Below are positions 42,153 through 51,061 of a stretch of DNA of 64,000 nt, in pieces. Position numbers and translations under genes: made by a program. Each line of letters opens with the position of its first letter. Position 1 is the first letter of the stretch. The stretch spans positions 682,001 to 746,000 of the forward strand of contig NZ_CP059557.1 of the NCBI RefSeq assembly GCF_022828475.1. The letters are read 5' to 3'. Source of the stretch: Saccharopolyspora gloriosae (lineage in GTDB: Bacteria > Actinomycetota > Actinomycetes > Mycobacteriales > Pseudonocardiaceae). The notes under the pieces are model-generated. The model made no database searches. It was not told the DNA's origin and was given only the letters and a program-made list of their open reading frames with translations.

Positions 42153-42370
42153 TCACTGAGGAGTAGGAACTGGGGGCCGAGCTTGCCGGACGGGCTGCGC
42201 GCGAGTTGTGCGCCCTGAAGCGATCTCCATTGTCGTGGGAGCAGAAATCTGGGAGGATTTTGGGAGGATAGATGTGCGTCGAACTGCACTCAACCGGATA
42301 TGAGCGGTCGCAACAGCGTTGTTTCCACCTGCGGATTCTCGATTTTCGCAGGTCGGGCGGCTGCGGCTGT

Positions 42371-42420
42371 CTACCTTGACACGGTAGAGGTCACTGGTTC
42401 GATCCCAGTATCGCGCACCA
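42371..42420. other. attR: right boundary of element B
   Basis: It is a 50-bp copy of the tRNA-Val 3' half including the CCA, with TTCGATC in the T loop instead of TTCAATC. The 5' half of a tRNA is absent. The sequence after it matches that after the real tRNA (CAGGTCAGA, the terminator hairpin, GTGTT(T/C)GGGAGGGG), as expected when integration displaced the original downstream DNA to here. Confidence 0.9.
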
Positions 42421-42440
42421 GCAGTTCGAGCAGGTCAGAA

Positions 42441-42473
42441 CCCCTGTCGGTGATCTTCACCGGCGGGGGTTTT
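42441..42473 (+). terminator. Terminator after attR
   Basis: CCCCTGTCGGTGA pairs with TCACCGGCGGGGG around a TCT loop and is followed by TTTTCG. It is the counterpart of the hairpin at 24471. Confidence 0.8.
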
Positions 42474-43238
42474 CGCGTGTTCGGGAGGGGTGCGCAGAAG
42501 CGAATCGACACGGTGAGCCCAAGCCGGACGATCCCAGGTGATCGCTCCCTTGGTGAACGAACTGAGGGCGTTCGCTGCGCCCGTTCGTGCGCGACGCCGT
42601 CATCTCCGGACCTCCACAGTGGACCTGTGTCGAGTGCTCAAGACGGGAACCGCGCATCCCGAAGGCGGCCTCGGCGAAGGAGCCGCCAAGCTTCCCGGCT
42701 CGCTAGTGGTCGCACCTGGCAAGCCGTCACCGCAACCTCGCCCGCCTCGGCACGGCATCGTCACCGAGCGCGGCCTGACCCGCCTCGGCGCCTGAGCCCG
42801 TCGAGCTCGTCGGGTTCCGCCGGCAGCGGTCGGCACCATCTCCGCGTCGGAGTGCGGCTGGGTGACCGACCGCGGAGACCCGCGAGGATTTCTGCATTGG
42901 CGAGTGTAGACATGGCATCGCGGTCCTGTTAGAGCTCCTGTCAAGCAAACGGGAGAGGTCATTGCGGCGCCATCATCGATGAATCGGCGCGATCAGGAAT
43001 GAGTGCAATGGTCAGCCAGGGGGCGGGGACAGGCAGGGTGGTCTCCGGCCCGGGGCCAGGAGAAGGTCATCTGCAGGCGAGCGGGGAAGGAAGGTGTCGT
43101 ATCGCATGTTCGACGCCGCGTCATCTTCGTGTTCGTGGGTGGATGAGCGGCAGTGGTAATTGACTAGAACATCTCCCTCCGACCCCCGGTGCACCGTTGG
43201 TGCATCGGGGTCCTGTTCGTGAGGGAGCAGGAGAGTGC
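42474..43238. other. 765-bp stretch without recognisable gene
   Basis: Open frames exist on both strands but none has a ribosome site with family resemblance. The stretch is more AT-rich than its surroundings after 42950. The last 50 bp hold the GGAGAG ribosome site of the MerR-like gene. Confidence 0.5.
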
Positions 43239-43550
43239 ATGGGCGAGGAACGCGCCGAGATCGAGGACAAGTTCGATGACGCCGACTATCCGGCTTACAC
43301 GATGGGTCGGGCTGCGGAGATGGTGGGCGTGACGCAGCCGTTCCTGCGGTCGCTGGAGGAGTCGGGGCTGCTGGTGCCGCTGCGATCCGGTGGGGGGCAT
43401 CGGCGGTATTCCCGCGCGCAGTTGCGGCGGGCGTCGCGAGTGCGCGAGTTGGTGGACCAGGGCATGCCGGTCTGGGGTGCCTGCCGCATCATCGCCTTGG
43501 AAGATCAGCTTGCTCGGCTGGGCGCCGCGCCGGTGGGCGAGCAGGGTTGA
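43239..43550 (+). CDS. MerR-like helix-turn-helix regulator
   Basis: A 103-residue protein with one MerR-type winged helix-turn-helix (YPAYTMGRAAEMVGVTQPFL, then GLLVPLRSGGGHRRYSRAQL) followed by a helix (RELVDQGMPVWGACRIIALE) and a short tail. There is no ligand-binding domain, as in HspR and chaperone-modulator proteins. ATG 43239 has GGAGAG upstream. It precedes a cold-shock gene by about 230 bp on the same strand, an arrangement seen in several actinobacteria, so it may control that gene. Confidence 0.85.
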   Translation: MGEERAEIEDKFDDADYPAYTMGRAAEMVGVTQPFLRSLEESGLLVPLRSGGGHRRYSRAQLRRASRVRELVDQGMPVWGACRIIALEDQLARLGAAPVGEQG

Positions 43551-43782
43551 ATGCCCCGGCCAGGGGTGCCGGTGGTCAAGGTCGCGGGTGGCGTGTAACG
43601 TTGATGTTGGTCGTTGTTTCTGGGTTCGTGTTGTTTCGCGCATGCTCGCAGGATGTTGATGCGGGCGAGCTGCTGTCTTTGGTGTAGCTGGAGTTAAGCC
43701 GCCGTCTGAAGATCCCGGCCCGGGCCTCCCGCACGGTGCGTGGTGCCCGTGATTTCCTCTCAGCTCCCGAATGGAGACGCAC

Positions 43783-43986
43783 GTGGCTCAAGGAACCGTG
43801 AAGTGGTTCAACGCCGAAAAGGGTTTCGGCTTCATCGCCCCGGACGGGGGCGGGCCTGATGTGTTCGTGCACTACTCGGCCATCGACGGCGCGGGCTTCC
43901 GCAGCCTGGACGAGAACCAGCAGGTGTCCTACGACGTCACCCAGGGTCCCAAGGGGCCGCAGGCCGAGGTCGTCCGCGCGGTCTGA
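43783..43986 (+). CDS. Cold-shock protein, CspA family
   Basis: A 67-residue single cold-shock domain that binds single-stranded nucleic acid through [20 protein letters not shown] (RNP1, KGFGFI) and DVFVHYSAI (RNP2). GTG 43783 (VAQGTVKWF) is chosen because GGAG lies 6 to 7 bp upstream and homologues begin with MAQGTVKWF; the ATG at 43771 would add four residues without a ribosome site. The 230-bp leader may carry cold-responsive structure. Confidence 0.95.
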   Translation: MAQGTVKWFNAEKGFGFIAPDGGGPDVFVHYSAIDGAGFRSLDENQQVSYDVTQGPKGPQAEVVRAV

Positions 43987-44338
43987 GACCACGCTGAGTT
44001 CGCTCGGCCCCTGTCCTTTGCAGGGGCCGAGTTCTCCGCCCGCTTCCACTCCCGTGTCCGCCGATGACGGCGCGGTGGAGATGGTCGCAGCCACGTCACC
44101 TCGCGAGCATGACCGCGGCGCTTGGCCGCTGCTACTCTGCTTGAGGACTTGAGGTGGCTGGTTCGTCGCCACATCGTGGGGTGACGGGCTCGTTCCTCGC
44201 CCGGTTGAGCCGAACGCTGCTGTCGATCAGTGGCCGACTCCCGGGCACATCGCACTTCCCCCGCCTCGTTCCGTGTGTCGCTTGCGCGATCCGGTACGCG
44301 CGGGCCGGTGGAAGTCCTTCAACCGTATTGGAGCCCCG
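43987..44338. other. Intergenic stretch without gene
   Basis: The start GACCACGCTG...CCTTTGCAGGGGCCGAG contains the hairpin GGCCCCTG-TCCTTTG-CAGGGGCC (44009-44032), which is likely the terminator of the cold-shock gene. Beyond it I see nothing. Confidence 0.6.
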
Positions 44339-44623
44339 ATGCGGGCCATGACTCCCCATCCCAGCGCGCCCGCCACCCCAGCTTCGTCCACAGTGGACGA
44401 GCGCCGCAGGGTGGCCGGGTCGCGTTCTTCATCGTCCCGGTCCGCTGCTCGGCAGACCCGCTACATCTCCCGAACGTTGTCCGATGAGGCCTGGCAGATC
44501 ACCGACGGTGAAGGCCAGCACACCGCTCGGCTTTCCGGCACCGAACACGACGCCGTCGCCCGTGCCCACCGCCAGCTCGCCGCCGCCGGCGGCGGCACCG
44601 TGCTGGTCACCTCCATCGACTGA
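44339..44623 (+). CDS. Small DUF2188-like protein
   Basis: A 94-residue protein with a Ser/Arg-rich N-terminal half and a C-terminal half resembling DUF2188: DEAWQITDGEGQHTARLSGT, then DAVARAHRQLAAAGGGTVLV. That domain is a short beta-hairpin and helix of unknown role. ATG 44339 has GGAG 5 bp upstream. The N-terminal half may be a tail or wrongly included; ATG 44348 is an alternative. Confidence 0.55.
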   Translation: MRAMTPHPSAPATPASSTVDERRRVAGSRSSSSRSAARQTRYISRTLSDEAWQITDGEGQHTARLSGTEHDAVARAHRQLAAAGGGTVLVTSID

Positions 44624-44693
44624 CCCGTTCCCGCCGCACCGAGCCGTGGCCTTCCACGGCTCGACCACGCTTCCTCTCGAAAGGATCTCGCTC

Positions 44694-44927
44694 GTGAACC
44701 TCTCCACGATTGACCGCACTCGCACCCGTTCAAGGCACGGCACACCGGAAACGCCCCGCGGCATCCGGCCCCACCAGGCCGCGGCTCGGATCGCCCCGGT
44801 CGAATTCACCGAGCCCGACCGCGGCGACGACGCCGCCGAACACCCCGGTGCGGACCGCAGCGCCGAGAACATGCGCGTCCTGCGCGCTCCGTTCACGCTC
44901 TCCCCCGAGGCGCGCACCGCCGTGTGA
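44694..44927 (+). CDS. Small hypothetical protein
   Basis: A 77-residue charged protein (VNLSTIDRTRTRSRHGTPET, ending VLRAPFTLSPEARTAV) from GTG 44694 with AAGGA 9 bp upstream. No membrane segment, cysteine or known motif is present. It follows the DUF2188-like gene by 70 bp and could be co-transcribed. I do not recognise it. After it, 44928-45167 has no gene. Confidence 0.45.
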   Translation: MNLSTIDRTRTRSRHGTPETPRGIRPHQAAARIAPVEFTEPDRGDDAAEHPGADRSAENMRVLRAPFTLSPEARTAV

Positions 44928-45167
44928 GCACCAAAACCACGGAGGCCGCAGATCTCAGTGTTGTATGAGCCGAGGGCTCGTCGACCTGTTCCTGCGGCGA
45001 TCTTGCGGGAGTGCCGTGGCTCAGCTGTTTCCGTTCGGCTCGACCAGTGGAGCGCACGGCGCCGACGGCCGGGTGTGGTGCAGGTGAGCAAGGCCGGCTG
45101 ACGGGTAGTTTCCCTTCGCCTGAGGACTTCCGAGTACGAATTGCCCGGATGCCGCTAATCTTTCGCC

Positions 45168-46316
45168 ATGATCAATGTGCGGCGTGTCCGGGCATGGTGG
45201 CACCGGCAGCCCGTTGTGGCCCGGGACTTCCCGCTCGCGCTGCTGCTGATCATCGCGTCGTTCCTGCCGATGTTGCGCGGGCAGGAGACGCAGGTCGGCG
45301 ACTTGCCGGGGCGTCCCTTCGACGCGGTGGCCGCCGTGGCGCTCGCCCTCGAATGCTTCCCGCTCGCCGGGCGCAGGCGGTGGCCGGGCGCCTCGCTCGC
45401 GTTGGTGGTGCTCGGTTTCCTCATCGCCGAGCTGGGCAGCTACCACATGGTCGCGGGTACCGCGCTGACGTTCGCCCTGATCAGCGCGGGTGCTCACTTG
45501 GAACACCACCGGCGCACCACCTTGGTCGTCCTGTCCGCGGCGTACGTGGCGCTGGTGGTCGTGCTCGTCCAGCTCGGGGCACCCGAGCGGTTCGGCGGGT
45601 ACGTGCTGTTCTACGTGCTGACGGTCATCGCCTGGGGCATCGGTGCGTGGCTGCGCTCCACTCGCGCGCTGGAAGCCGAACGTCGTCGCCGTATCGCCGC
45701 GGAAACCCGCACCGCCGAACGCGCCCGCATCGCCCGCGAGCTCCACGACGTCGTGACTCATCACGTGACGGCGATGGTCGTGCAGGCCGAGGCGGCGCGG
45801 TATTTGACCGCCGCGCCCGAGCGCCTCGACCGGACTCTGACGACGGTCACCGATACCGGCCGGAGCGCCATCACCGACCTCCGGCACTTGCTCGACGTGC
45901 TCAACCCCGACCACGAGGTCGAGGACCCGCACATCGGCGGGTTCGACTCGCTGGTGGAGCGGACCCGCCGGGCCGGGCAGCCGGTCGAGTTCACCGAAGA
46001 GGGCCGGCCCGCGGAGTCGACCGGCAGCGCGGACCTGGTGGCCTACCGGGTCGTGCAGGAGTCGCTGACGAACGCCCTCAAATATGCCCACGGCAGCCGC
46101 ACTTCCGTTCAGGTGCGCCACGGAGCGGGGGAGATCGCCGTGGAGGTCAGCACGGACGGCTCCGGTTCGCGAACCGATGATCCCGGTGGCAGCGGACGAG
46201 GACTGGCCGGTCTCCGCGAACGGGTCGACGTGCTGGGCGGCGACTTCAGCGCGGGCGCGGGCGCGGCCGGTGGCTTCGTGGTGCGCGCCCGCATCCCCGC
46301 CGGAGTTTCCTCGTGA
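45168..46316 (+). CDS. Sensor histidine kinase, NarL-partner type (HisKA_3)
   Basis: A 382-residue membrane kinase. Five to six hydrophobic segments fill residues 18-165, without an evident extracellular domain. The HisKA_3 dimerisation region follows with His193 as phosphorylation site (RARIARELHDVVTHHVTAM), then an ATP-binding domain with ESLTNALKYA (N box) and SGRGLAGLRERV (G box). It overlaps its response regulator by 4 bp (GTGA). The signal is unknown; the few extracytoplasmic residues suggest sensing in or at the membrane. ATG 45168 is the start. Confidence 0.94.
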   Translation: MINVRRVRAWWHRQPVVARDFPLALLLIIASFLPMLRGQETQVGDLPGRPFDAVAAVALALECFPLAGRRRWPGASLALVVLGFLIAELGSYHMVAGTALTFALISAGAHLEHHRRTTLVVLSAAYVALVVVLVQLGAPERFGGYVLFYVLTVIAWGIGAWLRSTRALEAERRRRIAAETRTAERARIARELHDVVTHHVTAMVVQAEAARYLTAAPERLDRTLTTVTDTGRSAITDLRHLLDVLNPDHEVEDPHIGGFDSLVERTRRAGQPVEFTEEGRPAESTGSADLVAYRVVQESLTNALKYAHGSRTSVQVRHGAGEIAVEVSTDGSGSRTDDPGGSGRGLAGLRERVDVLGGDFSAGAGAAGGFVVRARIPAGVSS

Positions 46317-46972
46317 GCGCGCCGATCCGCGTGGTGGTCTGCGATGACCAGGTGCTGGTCCGCACCGGACTGGTGACGATCATCGACGCGCAGCCCGACA
46401 TCCAAGTGGCGGGCGAATGCGGGGACGGGAAGACCGCGATCGATCTCGCCGGGCGGTTGCGGCCGGACGTTGTGGTGATGGACGTGCGGATGCCGGGCCT
46501 GGACGGCATCGAGGCCACCCGTCTGCTGGCGGGCGCCGGGGTCGAGCATCCGGTGAAGGTGCTCGTGGTGACCACGTTCAACCTGGACGAATACGTCTAC
46601 GAGGCGCTGCGCGCGGGAGCCGGCGGGTTCCTGCTGAAGGACGCGCCGGTGGATCAGCTGCTGCACGGGATCCGGACCGTGGCCACGGGTGCGGCGCTGC
46701 TGGCTCCGGAGGTGACCCGACGGCTCGTGGGCAAGTACGCGGCCCGGATCCGGCCGGTCGACAGCGACCCGCAGGACCTCCCGCTCACCCCTCGAGAGCT
46801 GGAGGTGCTGCGACTGGTCGCGGACGGGCTGTCCAACGGCGAAATCGCCGCGCGCCTCGTGATCAGCCAGGAGACCGTCAAGACTTTCGTCTCGCGCATC
46901 CTGACCAAGCTTGATCTCCGCGACCGAGTCCAAGCGGTCGTCTTCGCCTACCGGCACGGCTTGGTGACCTGA
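46313..46972 (+). CDS. NarL/FixJ-type response regulator
   Basis: A 219-residue regulator with a receiver domain (VVVCDDQVLVRTGL acid pocket; Asp57 in VVMDVRMPGLDG; Lys in GGFLLKDAP) and a LuxR-type helix-turn-helix (LTPRELEVLRLVADGLSNGE, ISQETVKTFVSRILTKL). GTG 46313 overlaps the kinase stop. The target genes cannot be read, but the convergent hydrolase downstream is not in the same transcript. Confidence 0.95.
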   Translation: MSAPIRVVVCDDQVLVRTGLVTIIDAQPDIQVAGECGDGKTAIDLAGRLRPDVVVMDVRMPGLDGIEATRLLAGAGVEHPVKVLVVTTFNLDEYVYEALRAGAGGFLLKDAPVDQLLHGIRTVATGAALLAPEVTRRLVGKYAARIRPVDSDPQDLPLTPRELEVLRLVADGLSNGEIAARLVISQETVKTFVSRILTKLDLRDRVQAVVFAYRHGLVT

Positions 46973-46983
46973 GCCCACGCCGG

Positions 46984-47889
46984 TCAGCGCGGGAACAACG
47001 GGTCGCCGGCGTGCTCGACGACGCGGTCGATCGCCTGGACGGCGACGTCGGGTTCGTCGAGGTAGATGTAGTGCTCGCTGTTCGCGGCGGTGCTCCGCTC
47101 GCCGTGGGCGGACAGCGCGAGCCATTTCTGCTGGCCGTCGGACCAGGCCTGCTCCAGTCCCGGCCCGTACTCGGGGACGGCGGCGAGGTACTGCTTGCCG
47201 TGCTGGATCACCTCGACCGGGATGTCACCGGCGGAGGCCACCTCCCCGTCGGGGATCACGAGCTGTTCCGGGTTCTCGCCCCGGAAGACCGCCAGGCTCT
47301 GGTCGCGCAGTTCCGCCGCCGGACCGGTGGCGTTCGCGGGGATCTCCCGCTCAAGGTCGGCGGTCTGCGTCGGAGAAGTGGTGTCCAGCAGCACCAGCCC
47401 CGCGACCCGGTCCTGGTGCGCGGGGGCGTACCGGGCCGAGATGAGTCCGCCCAGCGAATGCCCGGCCAGCACGACCGGTTCGCCCACGCTGACCCGGTCC
47501 AGCACCCCGGTCAGCACCTTCCCGCTGTCCTCGAAGGTCTGCGGCCCGCCGGGCTGGTCGCTGGCGCCCGCGCCGAGCCGGTCGTAGGAGCAGGTCCGGC
47601 CCTTCTCGCTCAAGGTCTGCTGGAGACCGGCCATCTTGTCCAGCCCGTCACCGCCCCCGTGCAGGAGGACGACCACCGGCCTGCCCGGCACCGCGACACC
47701 GGAGCACGAGACGTTCACCGACCGGCCTTCGACGTCGAACTTCTTCGTCCCGGTGAACAGGTCGTCGTCCTCGAGGATCGCCTCGGCGCCGGGGTTGTGC
47801 TGCACGCCTTCGTCGCAACCGGCGAGTCCCGCACCGGCCACGGCGCAGCACAGTGCGATCAAAGCGGACGCCTTGCCAGTGCGGATCAT
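46984..47889 (-). CDS. Alpha/beta-hydrolase lipoprotein
   Basis: A 301-residue exported hydrolase. The signal peptide IRTGKASALIALCCAVAGAG ends in the lipobox LAGC (Cys25), so it is anchored on the outer membrane face. The hydrolase fold shows the oxyanion strand VVLLHGGGDGLDK, the nucleophile elbow AGHSLGG, an acidic residue in LVLLDTT and a late His in NSEHYIYLDEPD. ATG 47889 has GGAGG upstream and starts the signal peptide; ATG 47901 is an alternative. The substrate may be an ester or a peptide. It is convergent with the response regulator. Confidence 0.88.
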   Translation of the reverse strand: MIRTGKASALIALCCAVAGAGLAGCDEGVQHNPGAEAILEDDDLFTGTKKFDVEGRSVNVSCSGVAVPGRPVVVLLHGGGDGLDKMAGLQQTLSEKGRTCSYDRLGAGASDQPGGPQTFEDSGKVLTGVLDRVSVGEPVVLAGHSLGGLISARYAPAHQDRVAGLVLLDTTSPTQTADLEREIPANATGPAAELRDQSLAVFRGENPEQLVIPDGEVASAGDIPVEVIQHGKQYLAAVPEYGPGLEQAWSDGQQKWLALSAHGERSTAANSEHYIYLDEPDVAVQAIDRVVEHAGDPLFPR

Positions 47890-48410
47890 GCGGTCCTCCA
47901 TGCGAGAAGTCGACGAAAAGGCTGAATCATCGGACAGCGCGGCGAAATTCAGCACCACGTTCCTTCGCGAATCCGCGACCTGCGCTGCGGCTGCACTGAA
48001 CGCTAGGCGCGCGCCCGCCCGAGATCATCACCACGAGGTGGACACCTGCCTGTAGCTCCCACGGGGGACGACCCCGGCCGATCGGCTGGCCCCGCCCGTC
48101 GGGCTGGGCCGTTCGGAGGAGCGCAATCCGGTGTCATGACTCGGATATCGGTCGAGCACCCTCGCGGTACCGGCTTCCGGGGCGGGGCCGCGATCAGAGG
48201 TTCCTGAGTCCGGATAGGACTCGTTCGTAGCGTGCACCGGTCAGGTCGGGTGGGGCGCTGGAATCGATGGTTCCGCGAAAAGCGTTGTGCAGCCGGAGAT
48301 TCCCGGTGCGGCGAGGACGCCGGGGCGCAGGCGAATCGGCACGTGAGCGTCGTCGGTCGAGGGCATCGGAGTTCGCCCGGTCGGCGATCGAGCACACATG
48401 GCGGTCGGGC
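47890..48410. other. 521-bp stretch without recognisable gene
   Basis: No coding frame with a ribosome site or family resemblance is seen. It should contain the promoter of the lipoprotein hydrolase near 47900-48000. Nothing else stands out. Confidence 0.5.
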
Positions 48411-48644
48411 TCAGCTCGGCGGGTTCGCCCGTGCCCAGTCGCGGGCTTTGCGGGCGACGTCGTGGTCGTCGTTCCAGCCGCGGGCGACGGGCACGGTTGC
48501 GATGAGGGAGTGGTCGCCGCGTGTTCCGCGCTGGTCCCCGGTGTGCACGGTGAACACCGGATCGGGCCGCCCCCAGCGCACGGTGATGTCGCGTTCGGCG
48601 AGGTAGTGCCAGGCGCAGGGCAGCCCGTAATTGCGGGTTTTCAT
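48411..48644 (-). CDS. Small hypothetical protein divergent from the HTH/DUF397 module
   Basis: A 77-residue protein from ATG 48644 (GAGGAA upstream): KTRNYGLPCAWHYLAERDIT, VRWGRPDPVFTVHTGDQRGT and a C-terminal DDHDVARKARDWARANPP. It resembles small unannotated actinobacterial proteins found beside DUF397 genes, but I cannot name a family. It is divergent from the regulator at 49004 and shares with it a region that contains a double palindrome. Confidence 0.6.
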   Translation of the reverse strand: MKTRNYGLPCAWHYLAERDITVRWGRPDPVFTVHTGDQRGTRGDHSLIATVPVARGWNDDHDVARKARDWARANPPS

Positions 48645-48871
48645 GGGATTCCTCGTGGGGAAGCGCAGGCTTCCTGCGGCCTGGCCGGGAGGTGCGACGG
48701 CGGGACCCGGCCGCACGACCGTGGGGGAGGGAGAAGGTCGTGCGACCGGGTGTTCCGGGCGGCGTTCGGGGTACTGCGCCACCCGGCCGGGACCGGCTCC
48801 GCCGAGGGGCTCGTCGGGTGCCGGTCCGCCCGGCGAGGTGGTCGGTGTACCTCGTCCAAATCCGAAAACTA

Positions 48872-48910
48872 TGTGACGGTCACATGTAACGGTTGCATGT
48901 GACCGTCACA
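48872..48910. promoter_or_regulatory. Double palindromic operator
   Basis: Two 13-bp near-identical palindromes, TGTGACGGTCACA (48872-48884) and TGTGACCGTCACA (48898-48910), have centres 26 bp apart and are also mutual complements, so the whole 39 bp is one large inverted repeat around TAACGGTTG. A third half site (AGTGACACA) follows at 48917. It lies between divergent genes, about 94 bp before the regulator start, and is probably the binding site of a dimeric regulator, perhaps the HTH protein at 49004. Confidence 0.75.
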
Positions 48911-49003
48911 TGTACAAGTGACACAAGCGGGTGATCTCCGTTGTCGTCTTCGCAACTTGACCGGTTGCTGACTGGTGATAGCCGCCTCGTGCAGGATTTA
49001 GGC

Positions 49004-49870
49004 ATGGAGCTGCACTCGCTGAACGTGCCGATCATCAAACGCCAGATCGCCACGAACCTGCGTCGTTACCGGAGGGAAGCGGGCAAGACGCAAGAGCAGG
49101 CTCTGGCGTGCGTCGGGGCTTCCTCGGTGTCGAAGAGGATCACGCACTTGGAGGGTGGCCGGAACCTGCCCAGCGAGGCTGACATCGAGGCCCTGCTCGT
49201 CTTCTACGGCAGGTCGGCGACCGAAGTTCAGGAGATGCAGGAGCAGGCGAGAGCTGTACGAGCGGCGCCGACCCAGCGTCAGCTTCGGTTGCCGGAGCTT
49301 CCCGCGAACTTCAAGCAGCTTCTTGATCTCGAATCCGGCGCGGTGGTCATTCGTACCTGGATGCCGCTCGTGATCGACGGTCTTCTTCAAACCGAGGACT
49401 ACGCCAGAGGGCTCATGGCCGGGCATGTCAGCGGACTTTCGGCGGGAGAGGTCGCGCGACGGGTCGATCTCCGGATGAAGCGGCAGGAAGTGCTCTGGCG
49501 CGATGAACCGTCGACGCTGCAAGCGGTGGTGGACGAGGCAACGCTCCGCAGGTGTCCATCGGGCCGAGACGTCCAGCGAGCACAACTCGCCCATCTCTTG
49601 CGCGTGAGCGAGCGCCCCGGCATCACGTTGAACGTCATCGCACTGCAAGACCCTGTCAACGCGGCGCTGCACGGAGCTCACAAGATCGTCGAGCTGCCGA
49701 TTCCGGGGGATCCGGGTCTTGTCTGGCTTGAGGATCGAACTGGGGGACGGCTGGTGGAAGACGCTGACGTGATCGACGACTTCCTGGACGTCCAGCAGAT
49801 GCTGGTTCGCGCGGCGCTTTCCGAGGAAGAGAGCCGTGCGCTGATCACGAAGATGATGGGAGAGATCTAA
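49004..49870 (+). CDS. XRE-type HTH regulator with DUF5753 domain
   Basis: A 288-residue protein with an N-terminal XRE helix-turn-helix (IATNLRRYRREAGKTQEQAL, SVSKRITHLEGGRNLP) and a C-terminal DUF5753 domain (GLLQTEDYARGLM, RRVDLRMKRQEVLWRDEP, LRVSERPGITLNVIAL). Such proteins regulate development or antibiotic production in Streptomyces and are paired with a DUF397 gene. ATG 49004 begins the conserved part; the frame continues to TTG 48941. Its stop overlaps the DUF397 start by one base. Confidence 0.92.
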   Translation: MELHSLNVPIIKRQIATNLRRYRREAGKTQEQALACVGASSVSKRITHLEGGRNLPSEADIEALLVFYGRSATEVQEMQEQARAVRAAPTQRQLRLPELPANFKQLLDLESGAVVIRTWMPLVIDGLLQTEDYARGLMAGHVSGLSAGEVARRVDLRMKRQEVLWRDEPSTLQAVVDEATLRRCPSGRDVQRAQLAHLLRVSERPGITLNVIALQDPVNAALHGAHKIVELPIPGDPGLVWLEDRTGGRLVEDADVIDDFLDVQQMLVRAALSEEESRALITKMMGEI

Positions 49871-50061
49871 TGGATGGACGGGGCGGTCCGTTATGGCGGA
49901 AGTCGAGCTACTCCGCTAGCCAGGGCGACTGCGTTGAAGTCGGGGCACTCGATTCCAGGCACGTAGGAGTGCGGGACACCAAGGCGCGTGAGCTCGGGTA
50001 CTTGAGGGTCTCGCTCAAGAACTGGCAAGGCTTCCTCGGGCGGATAAAGACGACCTACTGA
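49870..50061 (+). CDS. DUF397 protein
   Basis: A 63-residue protein of the DUF397 type: WRKSSYSASQGDCVEVGAL, VGVRDTKARELGYLRVSLKN and WQGFLGRIK. It is the usual partner of the upstream HTH/DUF5753 regulator, and genetic work on Streptomyces pairs suggests that the small protein counteracts or modulates the regulator. The start ATG shares its A with the preceding TAA. Confidence 0.94.
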   Translation: MDGRGGPLWRKSSYSASQGDCVEVGALDSRHVGVRDTKARELGYLRVSLKNWQGFLGRIKTTY

Positions 50062-50121
50062 TGAGCGAGTGGGGTGAGCTCCTGCTCCCGTTCATCGCTG
50101 ACAACTGAACCACATCGGAAC

Positions 50122-50161
50122 AGGCCCACCCGGAGCTTTTCAGCCGGGTGGGCCTGCGTTT
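50122..50161. terminator. Terminator between DUF397 and the CPBP gene
   Basis: AGGCCCACCCGG (50122-50133) pairs with CCGGGTGGGCCT (50144-50155), followed by GCGTTTG. It separates two convergent genes. Confidence 0.8.
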
Positions 50162-50187
50162 GTGGTCGAGTGCCGCGTGCGGGCCGG

Positions 50188-51051
50188 TCAGGAGTCGAGC
50201 TGCTCGGTCGTCTTGCGGCGGGGCAGGCCCAGGCGGCCCTTGGTGGCGGCCAGCATGATGAGGCAGAGCAAGGTCATCGCGATCAGCGCGTCGAGTTCGC
50301 CTTCCGAGCCGAACGCCGCGACCTTGAGTCCGGAGGCGGTGTTGATGGCGGCGTGGGCGATCACCATCGCGAGCAGGCTGCCGCGCGAGAAGTTCCAGAT
50401 GTGGCCCATGGCGACGCAGAGGGTGACGACGAGCATCACGTAGATCGGGATGGACATGCCGGCCTGCGAGGTGCCCTGGATCTCCCACAGCGGGGCGTGC
50501 CACACGGCCCAGATGATGCCGAGCGCGACGTTCGAGGCGAACGGTGACAGTGCGGACTGGAGCCGGGGGAGGGCGTAGCCGCGCCAGCCGAGTTCCTCGT
50601 TGCCGCCGCCGACGAGTGCGATGAACAGGAACGTGGCGGGGGCGCTGTGCAGCGCGGTTTGCAGCGCGGTGTCGTCGATCTGCTCTCCGCGCAGCAGCAG
50701 GGAGAACATCCCGGACAGCATGATGAACAGGCCGGGCACCAGGGCGAGCAGGTAGGGCAGGACCCCGCCTCGCCCGAGCGGGGAGTAGCGCCGGAACAGC
50801 GCGCCCACGCCCGCCTTGCCCTGCGTCGCGGCGGTGACGATCACCGACGCGGCCGCGGGGCCGAAGCTGCCGACGATGACGAAGAGCATCGGATCCACGC
50901 CGGTCACCAGGGTGCTCGCGTACCAGATGCCCCAGGAGATGCCGAATGCGAGCAGGAAGAACGCGGCGAGGCCGCGGGGCGGGAGGGTCCTGGTGCGGGC
51001 CAGGTCGACGGTGTCGGCGGGGCGCTGTTGCGTGCGCTCATCGGTGATCAT
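50188..51051 (-). CDS. CPBP family intramembrane metalloprotease
   Basis: A 287-residue membrane protein with about eight helices. The ABI/CPBP motifs are complete: GGNEELGWRGYALPRLQ (Glu-Glu and Arg), WAVWHAPLW (His) and IAHAAINTASG (His, Asn). The family includes CAAX-like proteases and bacteriocin self-immunity proteins; the substrate here is unknown. ATG 51051 has no ribosome site and lies 11 bp from a 30-bp palindrome, so a leaderless transcript is plausible. It is divergent from a TetR regulator. Confidence 0.92.
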   Translation of the reverse strand: MITDERTQQRPADTVDLARTRTLPPRGLAAFFLLAFGISWGIWYASTLVTGVDPMLFVIVGSFGPAAASVIVTAATQGKAGVGALFRRYSPLGRGGVLPYLLALVPGLFIMLSGMFSLLLRGEQIDDTALQTALHSAPATFLFIALVGGGNEELGWRGYALPRLQSALSPFASNVALGIIWAVWHAPLWEIQGTSQAGMSIPIYVMLVVTLCVAMGHIWNFSRGSLLAMVIAHAAINTASGLKVAAFGSEGELDALIAMTLLCLIMLAATKGRLGLPRRKTTEQLDS

Positions 51052-51061
51052 GGGATCAACA

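Noticed and set aside
42371-42420. A second tRNA-Val gene at attR (and a third at 31825)
   Set aside because: Only the 3' half is present. There is no D arm or 5' acceptor strand, and the middle copy has extra T in the anticodon loop.
42538-42962. Overlapping frames on both strands after attR
   Set aside because: No ribosome site, no family match, and neither frame has the codon pattern of the neighbours.
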